This document shows, piece after piece, positions 16,555 through 26,447 of a stretch of DNA of 64,000 bases (the stretch's first letter is position 1; every line of letters begins with the position of its first letter). The stretch comes from Streptomyces antioxidans (GTDB taxonomy: Bacteria; Actinomycetota; Actinomycetes; Streptomycetales; Streptomycetaceae). The translations under genes and the position numbers were made by a program. The stretch lies in contig NZ_LAKD02000018.1 in the NCBI RefSeq assembly GCF_000968685.2, forward strand, positions 108,239 through 172,238. Direction: 5' to 3'. The notes below the pieces were generated by a model. It saw nothing but the letters and a program-made list of their open reading frames with translations, did no database searches and was not told the DNA's origin.

Positions 16555-17865
16555 TCAGGCTGACGCGGCGGGCGAGGAGGTGGAGGACGTGGTGGTCGAG
16601 GCCGCGTCGGTGCGGGGCCGTTGGCCGTCGTCCGCCGCGTTCGGGGACGACGGGTCGCCGTCGCGCTCCTCGGGCAGCTTCAGCGTCAGGGTCAGCAGGA
16701 GCGCGACCAGGTAGAGCGCGAGGAAGATCAGGGTGACTCCACCGGCGCCGACGGCGGGGAGGAAGAGGCTGGCGATCGCCGGGCCGACGAACGCCGCGCC
16801 GCCCGCGCCCAGGTTGAGCAGGGCCATCGAGCCGCCCTTGTTCTCCGGCGCCATCGACGGGATGAGGGCCGAGATGGGCACGAATCCCGCGAGGGTCGCG
16901 CCGTAGAACATGCCCGCGAGCACCGCCACCCAGTAGTAGTCCGGGCCGAGCCAGGTGGGTACGAAGTACAGCGTCGTGACGCTGATCGCGCAGCCCAGCG
17001 CGCCGAAGCCCGCGATGGTCGTGCGCCAGCCGATGCGGTCGGAGAGGACGCCGAAGATCAGGTTGAAGAAGATGTTCGTGCCGTAGATGATCGCCAGCAG
17101 CTGGAGCCACTTGTCCTCGCCGAAGCCGACGTCGTCGGAGAAGATCCGCGGGAGATACACCAGCATGCCGAACTCCGGCGCCGTGTTGATGATCCGCACC
17201 AGGCAGCCCACCAGCACCCGCGGATGGGTCCAGATGATGGAGACGGAGTTGAGCAGGCTCTCGCCGGTGGTGACCTCCGGCGGTGCCATCCGGTCGCCAC
17301 CGGGCCGCCTGCGGGCGCCGACCAGGGCGATGGCGCCGCCGATGAGGATGAGGGCGAGGGCCGACCACAGGGTGCCCAGGCGGCCGAACGCGGGGATCGT
17401 CAGGCTTGACCACAGCGAGCCGAGGGTGGGCAGGCCGCCGGTGAAGGCGAAGTAGAACCAGCCCACCGCGGTCCCCAGCCGGGCCTTCGGCGCCGTGTTG
17501 GTGATCCATACGAGGAAGCCGAACGCGAAGAGCGGATAGCCGAAGCCCCGGATGCCGTAGAAGACCAGCATCATCGGGTAGTTCTCGGTGCCCAGCGCGA
17601 AGAGCAGGTACGCGGCGTCGAAGACGGCCCAGATCGCCAGGCCCGTCCACATCACCCGGCGCGGCCCCCAGACCTGGCAGAGCGCACCGGAGAACCACGA
17701 CGCCAGCATGACGGCGATGCCGTAGACCGTGATCACGTATCCGGCCCGTACGTCCGTCGCCGCACCGTGATCGGCCATGTACGGAGCGATGAAGCCGGAT
17801 TCGACGCCGTCGCCGATCATGAACAGCAGTACGCCCAGATAGCCCAGGACCAAGGGTTTCGGCAT
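16555..17865 (-). CDS. MFS transporter, RbtT/DalT polyol-permease type
   Basis: The 436-residue protein is a 12-span major facilitator. Phrases such as LFMIGDGVESGF, MLVFYGIRGFGYPLF and VRIINTAPEFG closely resemble those of the ribitol and D-arabinitol permeases RbtT and DalT. This is the best clue to the substrate of the neighbouring operon. The C-terminal 40 residues are a Ser/Thr/Asp-rich tail. ATG 17865 follows GGAGGAAG. It lies downstream of the DeoR gene, with an AT-rich 104-base gap that may hold its own promoter. Confidence 0.85.
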   Translation of the reverse strand: MPKPLVLGYLGVLLFMIGDGVESGFIAPYMADHGAATDVRAGYVITVYGIAVMLASWFSGALCQVWGPRRVMWTGLAIWAVFDAAYLLFALGTENYPMMLVFYGIRGFGYPLFAFGFLVWITNTAPKARLGTAVGWFYFAFTGGLPTLGSLWSSLTIPAFGRLGTLWSALALILIGGAIALVGARRRPGGDRMAPPEVTTGESLLNSVSIIWTHPRVLVGCLVRIINTAPEFGMLVYLPRIFSDDVGFGEDKWLQLLAIIYGTNIFFNLIFGVLSDRIGWRTTIAGFGALGCAISVTTLYFVPTWLGPDYYWVAVLAGMFYGATLAGFVPISALIPSMAPENKGGSMALLNLGAGGAAFVGPAIASLFLPAVGAGGVTLIFLALYLVALLLTLTLKLPEERDGDPSSPNAADDGQRPRTDAASTTTSSTSSPAASA

Positions 17866-17969
17866 CGCTTCCTCCACTCTGCGGGAATGACGGACTACGA
17901 CCGCAGATACTCAAGCGAGCCGAGAGAAATATCAAGAGGTCTGGTAAGAATAACGAAATCTATTGGTAA

Positions 17970-18758
17970 CTACTCGGTCTCGATGACTCTCACATCCGTC
18001 AGCTCCCGCATCTCCCGAAGCAGCTCCTCGTCCACCGGGCCGGTCAGCAGCACATGGTCGAAGGAGTCCACGCTCTCCAGCCGGTGCAGCGCCCGGCGGC
18101 CCACCTTGCTGTGGTCCATGAGCAGTACGCTCGTCGCGCCCGCCTGCCGGGTCGCCCGCTTGATGCCGACGATCTCCTGCTCCTGGTGGAACGTCATGCC
18201 CGCGGTGATCCCGGAGGTGGAGAGCACGCACAGGTCGACGGAGATGCCGCCGATCATGTCCATCGCGGGCAGGCCGATCCATGAGTCATGGGTGCGCGAG
18301 TACTCGCCGCCCACGCAGATCAGCCGGATGCCCTCGGCGCTCCTCAGCTCCTCCGTGATCAGGCGGTAGTTGGTCACCACGGTGAGCGGTCCCACCTCGG
18401 GCAACAGCCGTGCCAGGGCCAGCGCCGACGTCGAGTCGTCCAGCATCACCGACATCCCCGGGGACACGAACCGCAGGGCGGCGCGGGCCAGCGCCCGCTT
18501 CTCGTCGGTGTGCGCGTGCAGCCGGAAGTCCGAACTGGACTCGAAGACCATCGAGGGCTGTGCGGAGACGCCGCCGTGGTACTTGCGCAGGATGCCGCGG
18601 TCCGCCAGCTCGGCGATGTCCCGGTGGACCGTCATCAGGCTGACGCCGGTCAGCTCGACCAGCTCGGACACGGTGGCGTCCCCCTGGGCCAGAACGTGGT
18701 CGACGATCACTTGCTGCCGCTGTTGCCGCGCACCGCGCGACGACGGGGGAGTAGTCAT
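17970..18758 (-). CDS. DeoR family sugar-responsive repressor
   Basis: The 262-residue protein has an N-terminal DeoR helix-turn-helix (DATVSELVELTGVSLMTVHRDI) and a C-terminal sugar-phosphate-binding domain (MLDDSTSALALA, VVTNYRLI, GGEYSR). It is oriented with the MFS gene and divergent from the five-gene catabolic operon, so it most likely represses both until a phosphorylated intermediate appears. ATG 18758 follows GGAGGG. It resembles the second DeoR protein at 47.3 kb in the DDST segment. Confidence 0.9.
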   Translation of the reverse strand: MTTPPSSRGARQQRQQVIVDHVLAQGDATVSELVELTGVSLMTVHRDIAELADRGILRKYHGGVSAQPSMVFESSSDFRLHAHTDEKRALARAALRFVSPGMSVMLDDSTSALALARLLPEVGPLTVVTNYRLITEELRSAEGIRLICVGGEYSRTHDSWIGLPAMDMIGGISVDLCVLSTSGITAGMTFHQEQEIVGIKRATRQAGATSVLLMDHSKVGRRALHRLESVDSFDHVLLTGPVDEELLREMRELTDVRVIETE

Positions 18759-18902
18759 GCCCTCCATCCTGCCGTGTTTATTTCTCACATAGAACCAGTG
18801 ACAACTCACGCTGATGCTGTTAATTTCGCTGTAACGGACCCCGCCGGGTGCCACCACCCGGCGGGCACCTCCGGGGCGCACGGACCACACCGTGCCCCCG
18901 CC

Positions 18903-18926
18903 AGCCAAGAGATCAGCCAAGAGATC
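18903..18926. repeat. Tandem 12-base repeat upstream of catabolic operon
   Basis: AGCCAAGAGATC occurs twice in direct succession, and a third degenerate copy follows. It ends about 25 bases before the first gene of the operon, so it lies in the leader. It may be slippage-prone, or it may be part of a DeoR site. Confidence 0.5.
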
Positions 18927-18951
18927 ATCAGCCGGGAGATCAGGGGTACGC

Positions 18952-19620
18952 ATGGCCGACGCAGTGGTCTTCGACATGGACGGCGTGCTCGTCGAGAGCG
19001 AGCACCTGTGGGAGGAGCTGTGGGCCGCCTACGCCGCCGAACGCGGCCGCGCCTGGGGCCCGGAGCAGACCCGCGACGTCCAGGGAATGAGCGCCCCCGA
19101 GTGGGCCGCCTACCTCACCCGCTTCTGCGCGGCGGGCGACCCCGCCACCAGCACCGAACGCGAGGTCGTGGACGGCATGGTCCAGGCCCTGGCCGACGGC
19201 CGCATCGGCCTGCTGCCCGGAGCCCGCGAGATGATCACCGGCGCCGCCGAGCTCGCCCCCGTGGCACTCGCCTCCTCCGCACCGCGCCGGGTCATCGACG
19301 CCGTCCTCGTCCACCATGGTGTCGACCACCACTTCAAGGCGACCGTCTCCAGCGCCGAGGTGGAGCGCGGCAAGCCGAGCCCCGACGTCTATCTGGCCGC
19401 CGCGCGCGCCCTCGGCGTGGCCCCGGAGCGCTGTCTGGCGGTGGAGGACTCCAGCAATGGACTGCGCGCCGCCGCGGCGGCCGGGATGACCGTCGTGGCC
19501 ATCCCGAATCCGCAGTACCCACCCGCCGAGGACGCCCTGGCCGCCGCCGCTTACCGTTCTTCGGACCACCATGCCGTACGTGACTTCCTGCTCAGCAGGC
19601 TCGAGACCCGAGGGGAGTGA
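18952..19620 (+). CDS. HAD superfamily phosphatase (beta-phosphoglucomutase-like)
   Basis: The 222-residue protein has the HAD nucleophile motif FDMDGVLVES (Asp8 and Asp10), the Thr/Ser motif ASSAPR, Lys in GKPSP and the acidic motif VEDSSNG. An alpha-helical C1 cap lies between residues 15 and 85. This subgroup includes sugar-phosphate phosphatases and beta-phosphoglucomutases. It is the first gene of a five-gene operon, followed after five bases by the dehydrogenase. It may salvage or dephosphorylate a sugar phosphate made by the downstream kinases. Confidence 0.88.
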   Translation: MADAVVFDMDGVLVESEHLWEELWAAYAAERGRAWGPEQTRDVQGMSAPEWAAYLTRFCAAGDPATSTEREVVDGMVQALADGRIGLLPGAREMITGAAELAPVALASSAPRRVIDAVLVHHGVDHHFKATVSSAEVERGKPSPDVYLAAARALGVAPERCLAVEDSSNGLRAAAAAGMTVVAIPNPQYPPAEDALAAAAYRSSDHHAVRDFLLSRLETRGE

Positions 19621-19625
19621 CCGAC

Positions 19626-20696
19626 ATGACGACGGTCCTGGCAGCCGGCGACGACTTCATCGCGCCCGACCTCTTCTCCGCCGCCCTGAGCGGGAGCCTG
19701 CCCTCCGCCGGGCTGCGCTTCCGCACCCTGCGCACCCGCTGGCCGAACGAGCCCTTCGGACCGGTGGGGGCCGACGGGCGGGGGAACGGCGGGGTCAAGG
19801 AGGCCAGCGGCACCGAGGAGCAGGTGCTGGAGGCGCTGGGTGACGCGAGCGTCGCCCTCACCCAGATGGCACCCTTCACCGCCCGTGTCATCCGCGAGTC
19901 ACCCGGTCTGAAGTTCATCGGCGTGGCCCGCGGCGGCCCGGTCAACGTGGACCTGGCCGCGGCCACCGCCGCCGGGATCCCCGTCACCTTCACACCGGGC
20001 CGCAACGCCGCCGCTGCCGCCGAATTCGCCGTCGGCCTGATCCTCGCCGCCATGCGCCGCATCACCCACGCCGACGCGGCCCTCAAGGAGGGCGTCTGGC
20101 GCGGCGACTACTACGCCTACGAGAACGCGGGCCTGGAGCTCGACGGCGCCACCGTCGGCCTCGTCGGGTACGGGGCCATCGGCTCGATCGTGGCCCGGGT
20201 GCTGCGGGCCTTCGGCGCGCACGTCCTCGTCTCCGACCCGTACGCGGACCCGGCCCGGGCGGACGCCGACGGTGTCGAGCTCACCGCCCTGGAGGACCTG
20301 CTGCGGCGCAGCTCCGTGGTGAGCCTCCACGCCCGGGTCACCCCCGAGACCCGGCACCTGCTGAACGCCGGCAACCTCGCGCTGCTGCCCGAGGGCGCCG
20401 TCCTCGTCAACTCGGCCCGCGGTGAACTCCTCGACTACGCACCGCTGCCCGGTCTGCTGGAGTCCGGCCGGCTCGGCGCGCTCGCCCTCGACGTCTACGA
20501 CATCGAGCCGCCCCCGGCCGACTGGCCGCTGCACAAGGCCCCCAACGTCATCACCACACCCCATCTGGCGGGCGCCACCCGGCGGACCGCCGACCGGGCC
20601 GCCCTGATCACCGCCGGAGAGGCCGCCCGCTTCCTGCGCGGCGAACCGCTGCGGCACGTGGCCAATCCGGAGGTGCTGAGCGGGAGCCGGTCATGA
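19626..20696 (+). CDS. D-isomer-specific 2-hydroxyacid dehydrogenase
   Basis: The 356-residue NAD-dependent dehydrogenase has the Rossmann motif GYGAIG, the substrate-binding Arg in NSARGELLD, and the catalytic His in TPHLAGAT. A conserved Glu is probably within YDIEPPP. The N-terminal catalytic domain is longer than in D-lactate dehydrogenases (GPVGADGRGNGGVKEASGTEE), which is unusual. ATG 19626 follows GGGGAG. GTG 19617, overlapping the phosphatase stop, is an alternative. The FGGY kinase start overlaps its end by four bases. It may oxidise an acid derived from the sugar. Confidence 0.88.
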   Translation: MTTVLAAGDDFIAPDLFSAALSGSLPSAGLRFRTLRTRWPNEPFGPVGADGRGNGGVKEASGTEEQVLEALGDASVALTQMAPFTARVIRESPGLKFIGVARGGPVNVDLAAATAAGIPVTFTPGRNAAAAAEFAVGLILAAMRRITHADAALKEGVWRGDYYAYENAGLELDGATVGLVGYGAIGSIVARVLRAFGAHVLVSDPYADPARADADGVELTALEDLLRRSSVVSLHARVTPETRHLLNAGNLALLPEGAVLVNSARGELLDYAPLPGLLESGRLGALALDVYDIEPPPADWPLHKAPNVITTPHLAGATRRTADRAALITAGEAARFLRGEPLRHVANPEVLSGSRS

Positions 20697-22153
20697 TCGT
20701 AGGAGTCGACATCGGCACCTCGGTCACCAAGGCCCAGCTGATCTCCCGCGACGGCCGGACCACCCCCGCGCACGAGGCCCGCAGCACCGTCTACACCCTG
20801 CCGGGACACCGCGTCGAGCAGGACCTGGACGACGTCGTGGGCACCGTGGAGACCGTCGTACGGGCGGCGCTCGCCGACGCCGCGCAGCTGGGCGGCGAAC
20901 CGGCCGAGGCCCTTGCCCTCACCGGGCAGGGCGACGGCCTGTGGCTGCGCGACGCCACGGGCGCCTCCGTCGGCCGCGCGCTGTCCTGGATGGACGGCCG
21001 GGCCTCGGACCGGCTCGGCCGGTGGACCGAGGACGGCACCCTGCGCGCCCTGCACCGGCGCACCGGCGTCGGCCTCTTCCCCGGCTCCGCGGCCCCCCTG
21101 CTGGCGCACCTGGCCGAGCACGAGCCGGAGCGTCTTGCGGCGGCCGAGGTCGCCGGGTACTGCGTGGACGCCGTCGTACAGCGGCTGACCGGCGCCGTCA
21201 CCGTCGACGTCTCCGACGCCTCCCAGCCGTTCCTCGACGTGGCCTCCCGTGCGTACGACGAGACCGCGCTCGAGCTGTGCGGGCTGTCCGCACACCGCCG
21301 GCTGCTGCCGGACCCGGCGCCGCCCGGCACCCTGCACCGGCTGCTGCCCGATGCCGCCCGGCGGCTGGGCCTGCCCGCGGGGCTGCCGGTCTCCGCCGGG
21401 CCGTTCGACATCCCCGCCTGCGCCTTCGGCTCGGGGGTCGCCGAACCGGGCGAGGGCAACCTCATCATCGGCACCACCCTCGCGGCCCAGGTGCTGGACA
21501 CCGAGCCGCGCCCGGCCCTCGCCGAGGACCCGGCAGGAATGGTGCTCGCCACCCCGTACGAGGGCCGGTACCTGCGGGTCATGCCCGCCATGATCGGCAC
21601 CGCGGGCCTGGACTGGCTGCTGAAGCTGCTCGATGTGAAGATCGAGGCGCTGGACGCCCTGCTCGTCCAGTCCCCGCCCGGCGCCGCGGGCGTCACCGCG
21701 CTGCCGTTCCTGTCCACCAGCGGCGAGCGCGCACCCTTCGTCGACCCGCGGGCCCGCGGCCGGTTCGACGGCCTCTCCCCGCTGGCCGGACGCGCCGACC
21801 TGGTACGGGCGCTGTGTGAGGCCGTCGCCTACTCGGCCCGGCACTGCATGGAAACCCTCGGTGTCACCCGCACCGTCACCGCCTGCGGCGGTGGCGCGCG
21901 CTCCGGCGAGTGGGCGCGCATCTTCGCCGGTGTCCTCGGGGGCGATCTGGAGGTCTGCGACGACGCCGTGGGCATCCGCGGTGCGGCCCACGTCGCCTGG
22001 CGCTCGCTGGGCGCACCGGTCGACCCCGGCGCCTGGCGCGCCCGGCTCCGTACCGTCACCGCCGAGCGCGGGCTGATCGACCACTACGCCGAGGGCTACG
22101 CCGCCTACCGCACGGCCCTCGACACCGCACGCGAAGGCTGGAGCACCCGATGA
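20693..22153 (+). CDS. FGGY carbohydrate kinase, erythritol-kinase-like
   Basis: The 486-residue protein has the FGGY/ASKHA fold: phosphate-1 loop VDIGTSVTK, TGQGDGLWL, DVSDAS, the adenosine-side GGGARS, and GERAPF in the second half. The TGQGDG and SDAS segments resemble EryA-type erythritol kinases and L-xylulose kinases more than xylulokinase. It would phosphorylate a polyol or ketose entering through the MFS permease. It overlaps genes on both sides by four bases. A paralogue lies at 45.4-47.0 kb. Confidence 0.88.
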   Translation: MIVGVDIGTSVTKAQLISRDGRTTPAHEARSTVYTLPGHRVEQDLDDVVGTVETVVRAALADAAQLGGEPAEALALTGQGDGLWLRDATGASVGRALSWMDGRASDRLGRWTEDGTLRALHRRTGVGLFPGSAAPLLAHLAEHEPERLAAAEVAGYCVDAVVQRLTGAVTVDVSDASQPFLDVASRAYDETALELCGLSAHRRLLPDPAPPGTLHRLLPDAARRLGLPAGLPVSAGPFDIPACAFGSGVAEPGEGNLIIGTTLAAQVLDTEPRPALAEDPAGMVLATPYEGRYLRVMPAMIGTAGLDWLLKLLDVKIEALDALLVQSPPGAAGVTALPFLSTSGERAPFVDPRARGRFDGLSPLAGRADLVRALCEAVAYSARHCMETLGVTRTVTACGGGARSGEWARIFAGVLGGDLEVCDDAVGIRGAAHVAWRSLGAPVDPGAWRARLRTVTAERGLIDHYAEGYAAYRTALDTAREGWSTR

Positions 22154-23895
22154 CCAGGCTCTTCAACGACCCCGCCCGGTTCGCCGACGACATGATCACC
22201 GGCTTCGCCACCGCCCATCCCGAGCACGTACGGGCCGTGCCCGGCGGTGTGGTGCGCGCCCGCCCCGCCCGCGCGGGCAAGGTGGTCGTGCTCACCGGCG
22301 GCGGCTCCGGCCACTACCCCGCCTTCTGCGGTGTCGTCGGCCCCGGATTCGCCGACGGCTCGGTCATCGGCGATGTCTTCACCTCCCCGTCGGCCGCCCG
22401 CGCCCGCTCGGTCGCCGAGGCGGCGGAGACCGGCGGCGGAGTCCTCTTCCTCTTCGGCAACTACGCCGGGGACGTGATGAACTTCCGGCTGGCGGCACGG
22501 CAGTTGGCGGGCGACGGCATCCCCGCCCGCTGCTTCGCCGTCACCGATGACATCGCCTCGGCCCCCGCCGACCAGACGGCGCGGCGGCGCGGCATCGCGG
22601 GAGGCTTCGTCGTCTTCAAGACCGCGTCGGCGGCGGCCGAGGAGGGCGCCCCACTGGAAGAGGTCATCCGCGTCGCCGAGCACACCAACGCCCGTACCCG
22701 CACCCTCGGAGTGGCCTTCGACGGCTGCACCCTGCCGGGTGCCGAGGCGCCCCTCTTCACCGTTCCCGAGGGCCGGCTGGGCCTCGGCCTCGGCATCCAC
22801 GGCGAACCCGGGGTCAGCGAGGACACCCTGGGCACCGCCGAGGACCTGGCCCGCACCCTGGTGACGGGGCTGCTCGCGGACCGGCCCGCCGGGGCGGGCG
22901 ACGACGGGCGGGTCGCGGTCGTCCTCAACGGCCTCGGCGCCACCAAGTACGAGGAGCTGTACGTGCTGTGGGGCGCCGTGGCCCGGCTGCTGGACGAGGC
23001 CGGGCTCACGCCGGTGCGCCCCGAGGTCGGCGAGCTCGTCACCAGCCTCGACATGGCCGGTTGCTCCCTGACCCTGAGCTGGCTGGACGAGGAGCTGGAG
23101 CGGCTGTGGCTCGCCCCGGCCGACACCCCCGCCTTCCGCCGTACGCCACCGCCCGAACCCCCGGTGGACGACGCCGCCGTGCGGCCCGCCGCGGCCCCGC
23201 GCCGCCCGGAGCGGTCCGCCGCCACGGCGTCCGGCGCCGCGGTCGAGGTCGCCGAGCTGGCCGTGCACGCCCTGCGTGCCGCCCGCGACGTCCTCCACCG
23301 GGACGCCGAGGACCTGGGACGGTTGGACGCGGTCGCGGGCGACGGCGATCACGGCCGTGGCATGTCCAAGGGTGTCGACGCCGCACTGGCCGCCGCCGAG
23401 AAGGCGCACACCGACCGGCTCGCCCCGGCGGCGGTGCTCGCCGCCGCCGGTGATGCCTGGGCGGCGGAGGCGGGGGGCACCTCGGGGGCACTGTGGGGGG
23501 TGGCGCTGCGCGCCATCGGCGAGGCGCTGCCCGCCGACCGGGCGCCGGAGCGCGCGGAGTTGGCGTCCGCCGCCGCGGACGCGCTCACCGCGGTCACCTC
23601 GCTCGGCGGGGCCGAAGTGGGCGACAAGACCCTGGTCGACGCCCTCGCGCCGTTCGCCACCGCCTTCGCGGCGGGGCTGCGGACCGGCACCCCGGTGTCC
23701 GAGGCGTACGCGTCCGCCGTGGCCGAAGCCCGTACGGCCGCCGAGAACACCGCCGGGCTGCGCCCCCGCCTGGGCCGGGCCCGGCCGCTCGCCGACCGGA
23801 GCGTGGGCACCCCCGACCCCGGAGCCACCTCACTCGCCGCGGTGCTGACCGCCGTGGCCACTCTCCGCGCGACGACAGGAAGTGAATCCGTATGA
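22150..23895 (+). CDS. Dihydroxyacetone kinase family protein (DhaK-DhaL fusion)
   Basis: The 581-residue protein fuses a DhaK domain (residues 1-330) to a DhaL domain (about 365-575) through a Pro/Ala-rich linker. DhaK has GGGSGHYP (His55) and GIHGEPG, with His217 at the position that binds the ketose covalently. DhaL has the metal-binding GDGDHG at residues 397-402. ATP-dependent fused enzymes phosphorylate dihydroxyacetone, and relatives paired with RpiB-like isomerases use L- or D-erythrulose. Coupling to the RpiB-like gene here fits the latter. Confidence 0.9.
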   Translation: MTRLFNDPARFADDMITGFATAHPEHVRAVPGGVVRARPARAGKVVVLTGGGSGHYPAFCGVVGPGFADGSVIGDVFTSPSAARARSVAEAAETGGGVLFLFGNYAGDVMNFRLAARQLAGDGIPARCFAVTDDIASAPADQTARRRGIAGGFVVFKTASAAAEEGAPLEEVIRVAEHTNARTRTLGVAFDGCTLPGAEAPLFTVPEGRLGLGLGIHGEPGVSEDTLGTAEDLARTLVTGLLADRPAGAGDDGRVAVVLNGLGATKYEELYVLWGAVARLLDEAGLTPVRPEVGELVTSLDMAGCSLTLSWLDEELERLWLAPADTPAFRRTPPPEPPVDDAAVRPAAAPRRPERSAATASGAAVEVAELAVHALRAARDVLHRDAEDLGRLDAVAGDGDHGRGMSKGVDAALAAAEKAHTDRLAPAAVLAAAGDAWAAEAGGTSGALWGVALRAIGEALPADRAPERAELASAAADALTAVTSLGGAEVGDKTLVDALAPFATAFAAGLRTGTPVSEAYASAVAEARTAAENTAGLRPRLGRARPLADRSVGTPDPGATSLAAVLTAVATLRATTGSESV

Positions 23896-24356
23896 CCACC
23901 GCGCATGCCTTCCGGATCGTCGTCGGCTGCGACGACGCCGGTTTCGACTACAAGGAAGTCCTCAAGCGGGATCTGCTGGCCGACCCCAGGGTGGCCGAGG
24001 TCATCGACGTCGGCGTGGGCAGCGATGAGCACACCGCCTATCCGCATGTCGCGGTGGAAGCGGCCCGCCGTGTCGCCGAAGGCACCGCCGACCGCGCCCT
24101 GTTGGTGTGCGGCACCGGCCTCGGCGTGGCCATCAGCGCCAACAAGGTGCCCGGCATCCGCGCGGTCACCGCCCATGACAGCTACTCCGTGCGCCGCTCG
24201 GTCCTCAGCAACAACGCCCAGGTGCTCTGCTTCGGCCAGCGCGTCATCGGCCTGGAACTCGCCCGCGCGCTCACCGACGACTGGCTCGCGCAGAGCTTCG
24301 ACGAGACCTCCCCGTCGGCGGGGAAGGTCGCCGCCATCCGGAGCTACGAGGACTGA
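23892..24356 (+). CDS. RpiB/LacAB family sugar-phosphate isomerase
   Basis: The 154-residue protein has the family nucleotide-like fold and the catalytic Cys73 in [13 protein letters not shown], followed by [19 protein letters not shown]. Members isomerise ribose-5-phosphate/ribulose-5-phosphate or, in tetritol pathways, D-erythrulose-4-phosphate to D-erythrose-4-phosphate. It overlaps the kinase by four bases and ends the operon. Its product would feed the pentose phosphate pathway. The 3' end overlaps the convergent methyltransferase gene by 13 bases. Confidence 0.92.
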   Translation: MTTAHAFRIVVGCDDAGFDYKEVLKRDLLADPRVAEVIDVGVGSDEHTAYPHVAVEAARRVAEGTADRALLVCGTGLGVAISANKVPGIRAVTAHDSYSVRRSVLSNNAQVLCFGQRVIGLELARALTDDWLAQSFDETSPSAGKVAAIRSYED

Positions 24357-25237
24357 GGGCGCCCCGGTGGCCTGCTGATCGCGCCTCCCGGCGCCGGGCC
24401 GCGCCGAGGCCGCCCGGTGCGCGGTCCGGCACGGAGGACGCTCAGATAGCGGCGTGGCGCCCTGTCGCCCATGCGGGTGCGGACGCGCTCGGCGATGGCG
24501 TCGAGCAGCGGCTCGCGGATGTCGCGGTCGAGTTTGCGGTAGAGCGATGTCGAGCGGAGGTGATCGGCGAAGCCCTCGCCGTCGAACCACTGGACGGCCG
24601 GATACCAGCGCACGGTCGTCGGGCCGAACAGCCCGCCGGGGCCGTCGGCCAGCCCCCAGCCCCCGTCGGTGGCACGCACGTCGTCCTCCAGCGGCGGATG
24701 ACCCCAGTCGGGGTTCCCGGGGCAGAACCGCTCGTGGAGATCGGCGGTCTCGGCGTACACCTCCGGCTCTCCCGGCCGGCGGACGACGACATTGCCGAGC
24801 AGAGCCAGCCACCCTCCGGGGCGGAGCACCCCGTGCGCCCGCCGCCAGCGGACCGACGGGTCGACCCAGTGCCAGGAGGAGGCGGCCACCAGGGCGTCGA
24901 AGCGTGCCCCGCGGTCGTCCCACTCCTCGAACGCCGAGGTCTCGACGTCGACGCCGGGGAGGGCGGCGAGCCGTTGGCGCGCGAGTGCGGCCAGCTCCCG
25001 GCCCGGCTCGAGGGCGGTCACCGAGCATCCGAGCGCCGCGAGCGAGCGCGTCGCCTGCCCGGTGCCGCAGCCCACCTCCAGCACCGACGACCCTTCGTGC
25101 AGGCCGGTGACGGCGGCGAGGTCCGCGAACAGCCCGTCGGGATAGCCCGGCCGCACCCGGTCGTAGACCGCCGCCACGTCGTTGAACACCCGACCGAGGT
25201 CGCGTCGATTCGTAGGGGGCTCCGGATCATCGGTCAC
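24344..25237 (-). CDS. Class I SAM-dependent methyltransferase
   Basis: The 297-residue protein begins with a conserved [16 protein letters not shown] and has motif [11 protein letters not shown], then the acidic residue in ALEPG and the motif SSWHWVDP. This is typical of small-molecule class I methyltransferases. The last 25 residues are Arg/Gly/Pro-rich. GTG 25237 is chosen, though no clear ribosome site precedes it; GTG 25264 is an alternative with rare codons. It overlaps the RpiB gene tail to tail. The substrate is unknown. Confidence 0.85.
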   Translation of the reverse strand: MTDDPEPPTNRRDLGRVFNDVAAVYDRVRPGYPDGLFADLAAVTGLHEGSSVLEVGCGTGQATRSLAALGCSVTALEPGRELAALARQRLAALPGVDVETSAFEEWDDRGARFDALVAASSWHWVDPSVRWRRAHGVLRPGGWLALLGNVVVRRPGEPEVYAETADLHERFCPGNPDWGHPPLEDDVRATDGGWGLADGPGGLFGPTTVRWYPAVQWFDGEGFADHLRSTSLYRKLDRDIREPLLDAIAERVRTRMGDRAPRRYLSVLRAGPRTGRPRRGPAPGGAISRPPGRPQSS

Positions 25238-25287
25238 GAGTGCACAAGCTAGGGGCTCGTCCACGGGGACGCCATTGGTTAAAACCG

Positions 25288-25321
25288 CGGTGCCCGTCGG
25301 CTGGATGGCCGACGGGCACCG
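25288..25321 (-). terminator. Rho-independent terminator after GH64 gene
   Basis: Perfect 14-base arms (25288-25301 and 25308-25321) enclose a six-base loop. On the minus strand a short T run (TTTT) follows within about six bases. It lies 28 bases past the GH64 stop codon. Confidence 0.8.
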
Positions 25322-25348
25322 GGTGGGGGTGGGGGGTGGGTCAGTGGG

Positions 25349-26335
25349 TCACCAGCCGACGGCTACCTCGAGCCACTGCGGGTCGTTGTGCGAGACGAAG
25401 GAGGACTGGCCAGCGAAGTCGTCGTACGGGAAGCCGTAGGCGAGCTTGTCGATGGCGTGGTCGTGCCAGAACTTGGCGTAGTAGTTCGCCGGTCCCTCCT
25501 TGTAGTACTGGCCCGGATCCGACCACTGGTCCTCGGGCAGCTGCGCCACGTGGCGGTTGAGCGCGGAGCACTTCCCCGCCTCGTTGCCCAGCACACCGGC
25601 GCAGCCGAAGATGTCGGAGGTGGGCGCGTCGATGCCGACCGTCTTGGCGTAACTGCTCATGTAGTCCGCGTACTTGCCGCCCTCCCGGAAGTCGGGCACG
25701 CTGCCCGGCGCGAGGATCCGGTACGGCTTCTCGACCTCGGTCAGCGAGGCGAACTCGTCCGGCATGGCGTCGGCGAACTTCTGCCAGGTGGCGTCCCGGT
25801 CCTCCTGGAAGGTCTCGTAGTCCTCGCCGACCTGGGCGTCGAAGCCGTCGTGGGCGTGCAGGCGCATCGCCAGCTTCAGCGCGAACGCGTCCACGCGGGT
25901 GGTGTTGCCGTTGAAGACGTCGTCCCCGACGGTGAACTCGATGAAGTCGGAGTACTTGCTGTCGGGCGAGCCGAGGTGGAAGTACATCCGGCCCGCGGAG
26001 TTCGCGGGCATGTCGAGCGTGGGCTGCTCGGCGATCGAGTGCGTTTCGTTGTTGAACGTCCAGAAGACCTGGTCGTCCGGGTACTTTCCGTTCGTCCGGT
26101 TGAGGATCTTGACGGTGAGGACGTTCTGCGCGGGCGGGATGGTGCTGGTGTCGCCCCAGAAGTCGTCCGGCGGCTGGCCATCGGCCCGGGTGCTCTGGCT
26201 GCTGCGGCCGTCGGTGTCGGCCGCGGCCGACGGCATGGCGCCGAGCGAACAGAACGTGGCGAGCGCCAGCGTGGCCGCGGCGGCGAGGCGCACCGTACCT
26301 CGGCGCCGGAGCGGCGGCGGTGTGGTGGGGGGCAT
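25349..26335 (-). CDS. Secreted GH64 beta-1,3-glucanase
   Basis: The 328-residue precursor has a Sec signal ending near MPSAAA (residue 38). The mature part matches glycoside hydrolase family 64, laminaripentaose-producing beta-1,3-glucanases: NVLTVKILNRTNGKYPD, HSIAEQPTLDMPAN and GRMYFHLGS at the start, and an Asp/Glu-rich core. These enzymes cut linear beta-1,3-glucan of fungal walls. ATG 26335 follows GGAGAG. A CebR-like palindrome lies about 110 bases upstream and a strong terminator downstream. It is a single-gene unit. Confidence 0.82.
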   Translation of the reverse strand: MPPTTPPPLRRRGTVRLAAAATLALATFCSLGAMPSAAADTDGRSSQSTRADGQPPDDFWGDTSTIPPAQNVLTVKILNRTNGKYPDDQVFWTFNNETHSIAEQPTLDMPANSAGRMYFHLGSPDSKYSDFIEFTVGDDVFNGNTTRVDAFALKLAMRLHAHDGFDAQVGEDYETFQEDRDATWQKFADAMPDEFASLTEVEKPYRILAPGSVPDFREGGKYADYMSSYAKTVGIDAPTSDIFGCAGVLGNEAGKCSALNRHVAQLPEDQWSDPGQYYKEGPANYYAKFWHDHAIDKLAYGFPYDDFAGQSSFVSHNDPQWLEVAVGW

Positions 26336-26447
26336 GTTCTCTCCTGGTGTGGGGGTAGGGCGGGGCCGGGCGGTCACCCGCGGGGCGGTCGCCGTGTCCA
26401 GCCTTGACGAACACTCAGGACACCGACGCAACGCGGCGGGCCCTGAC

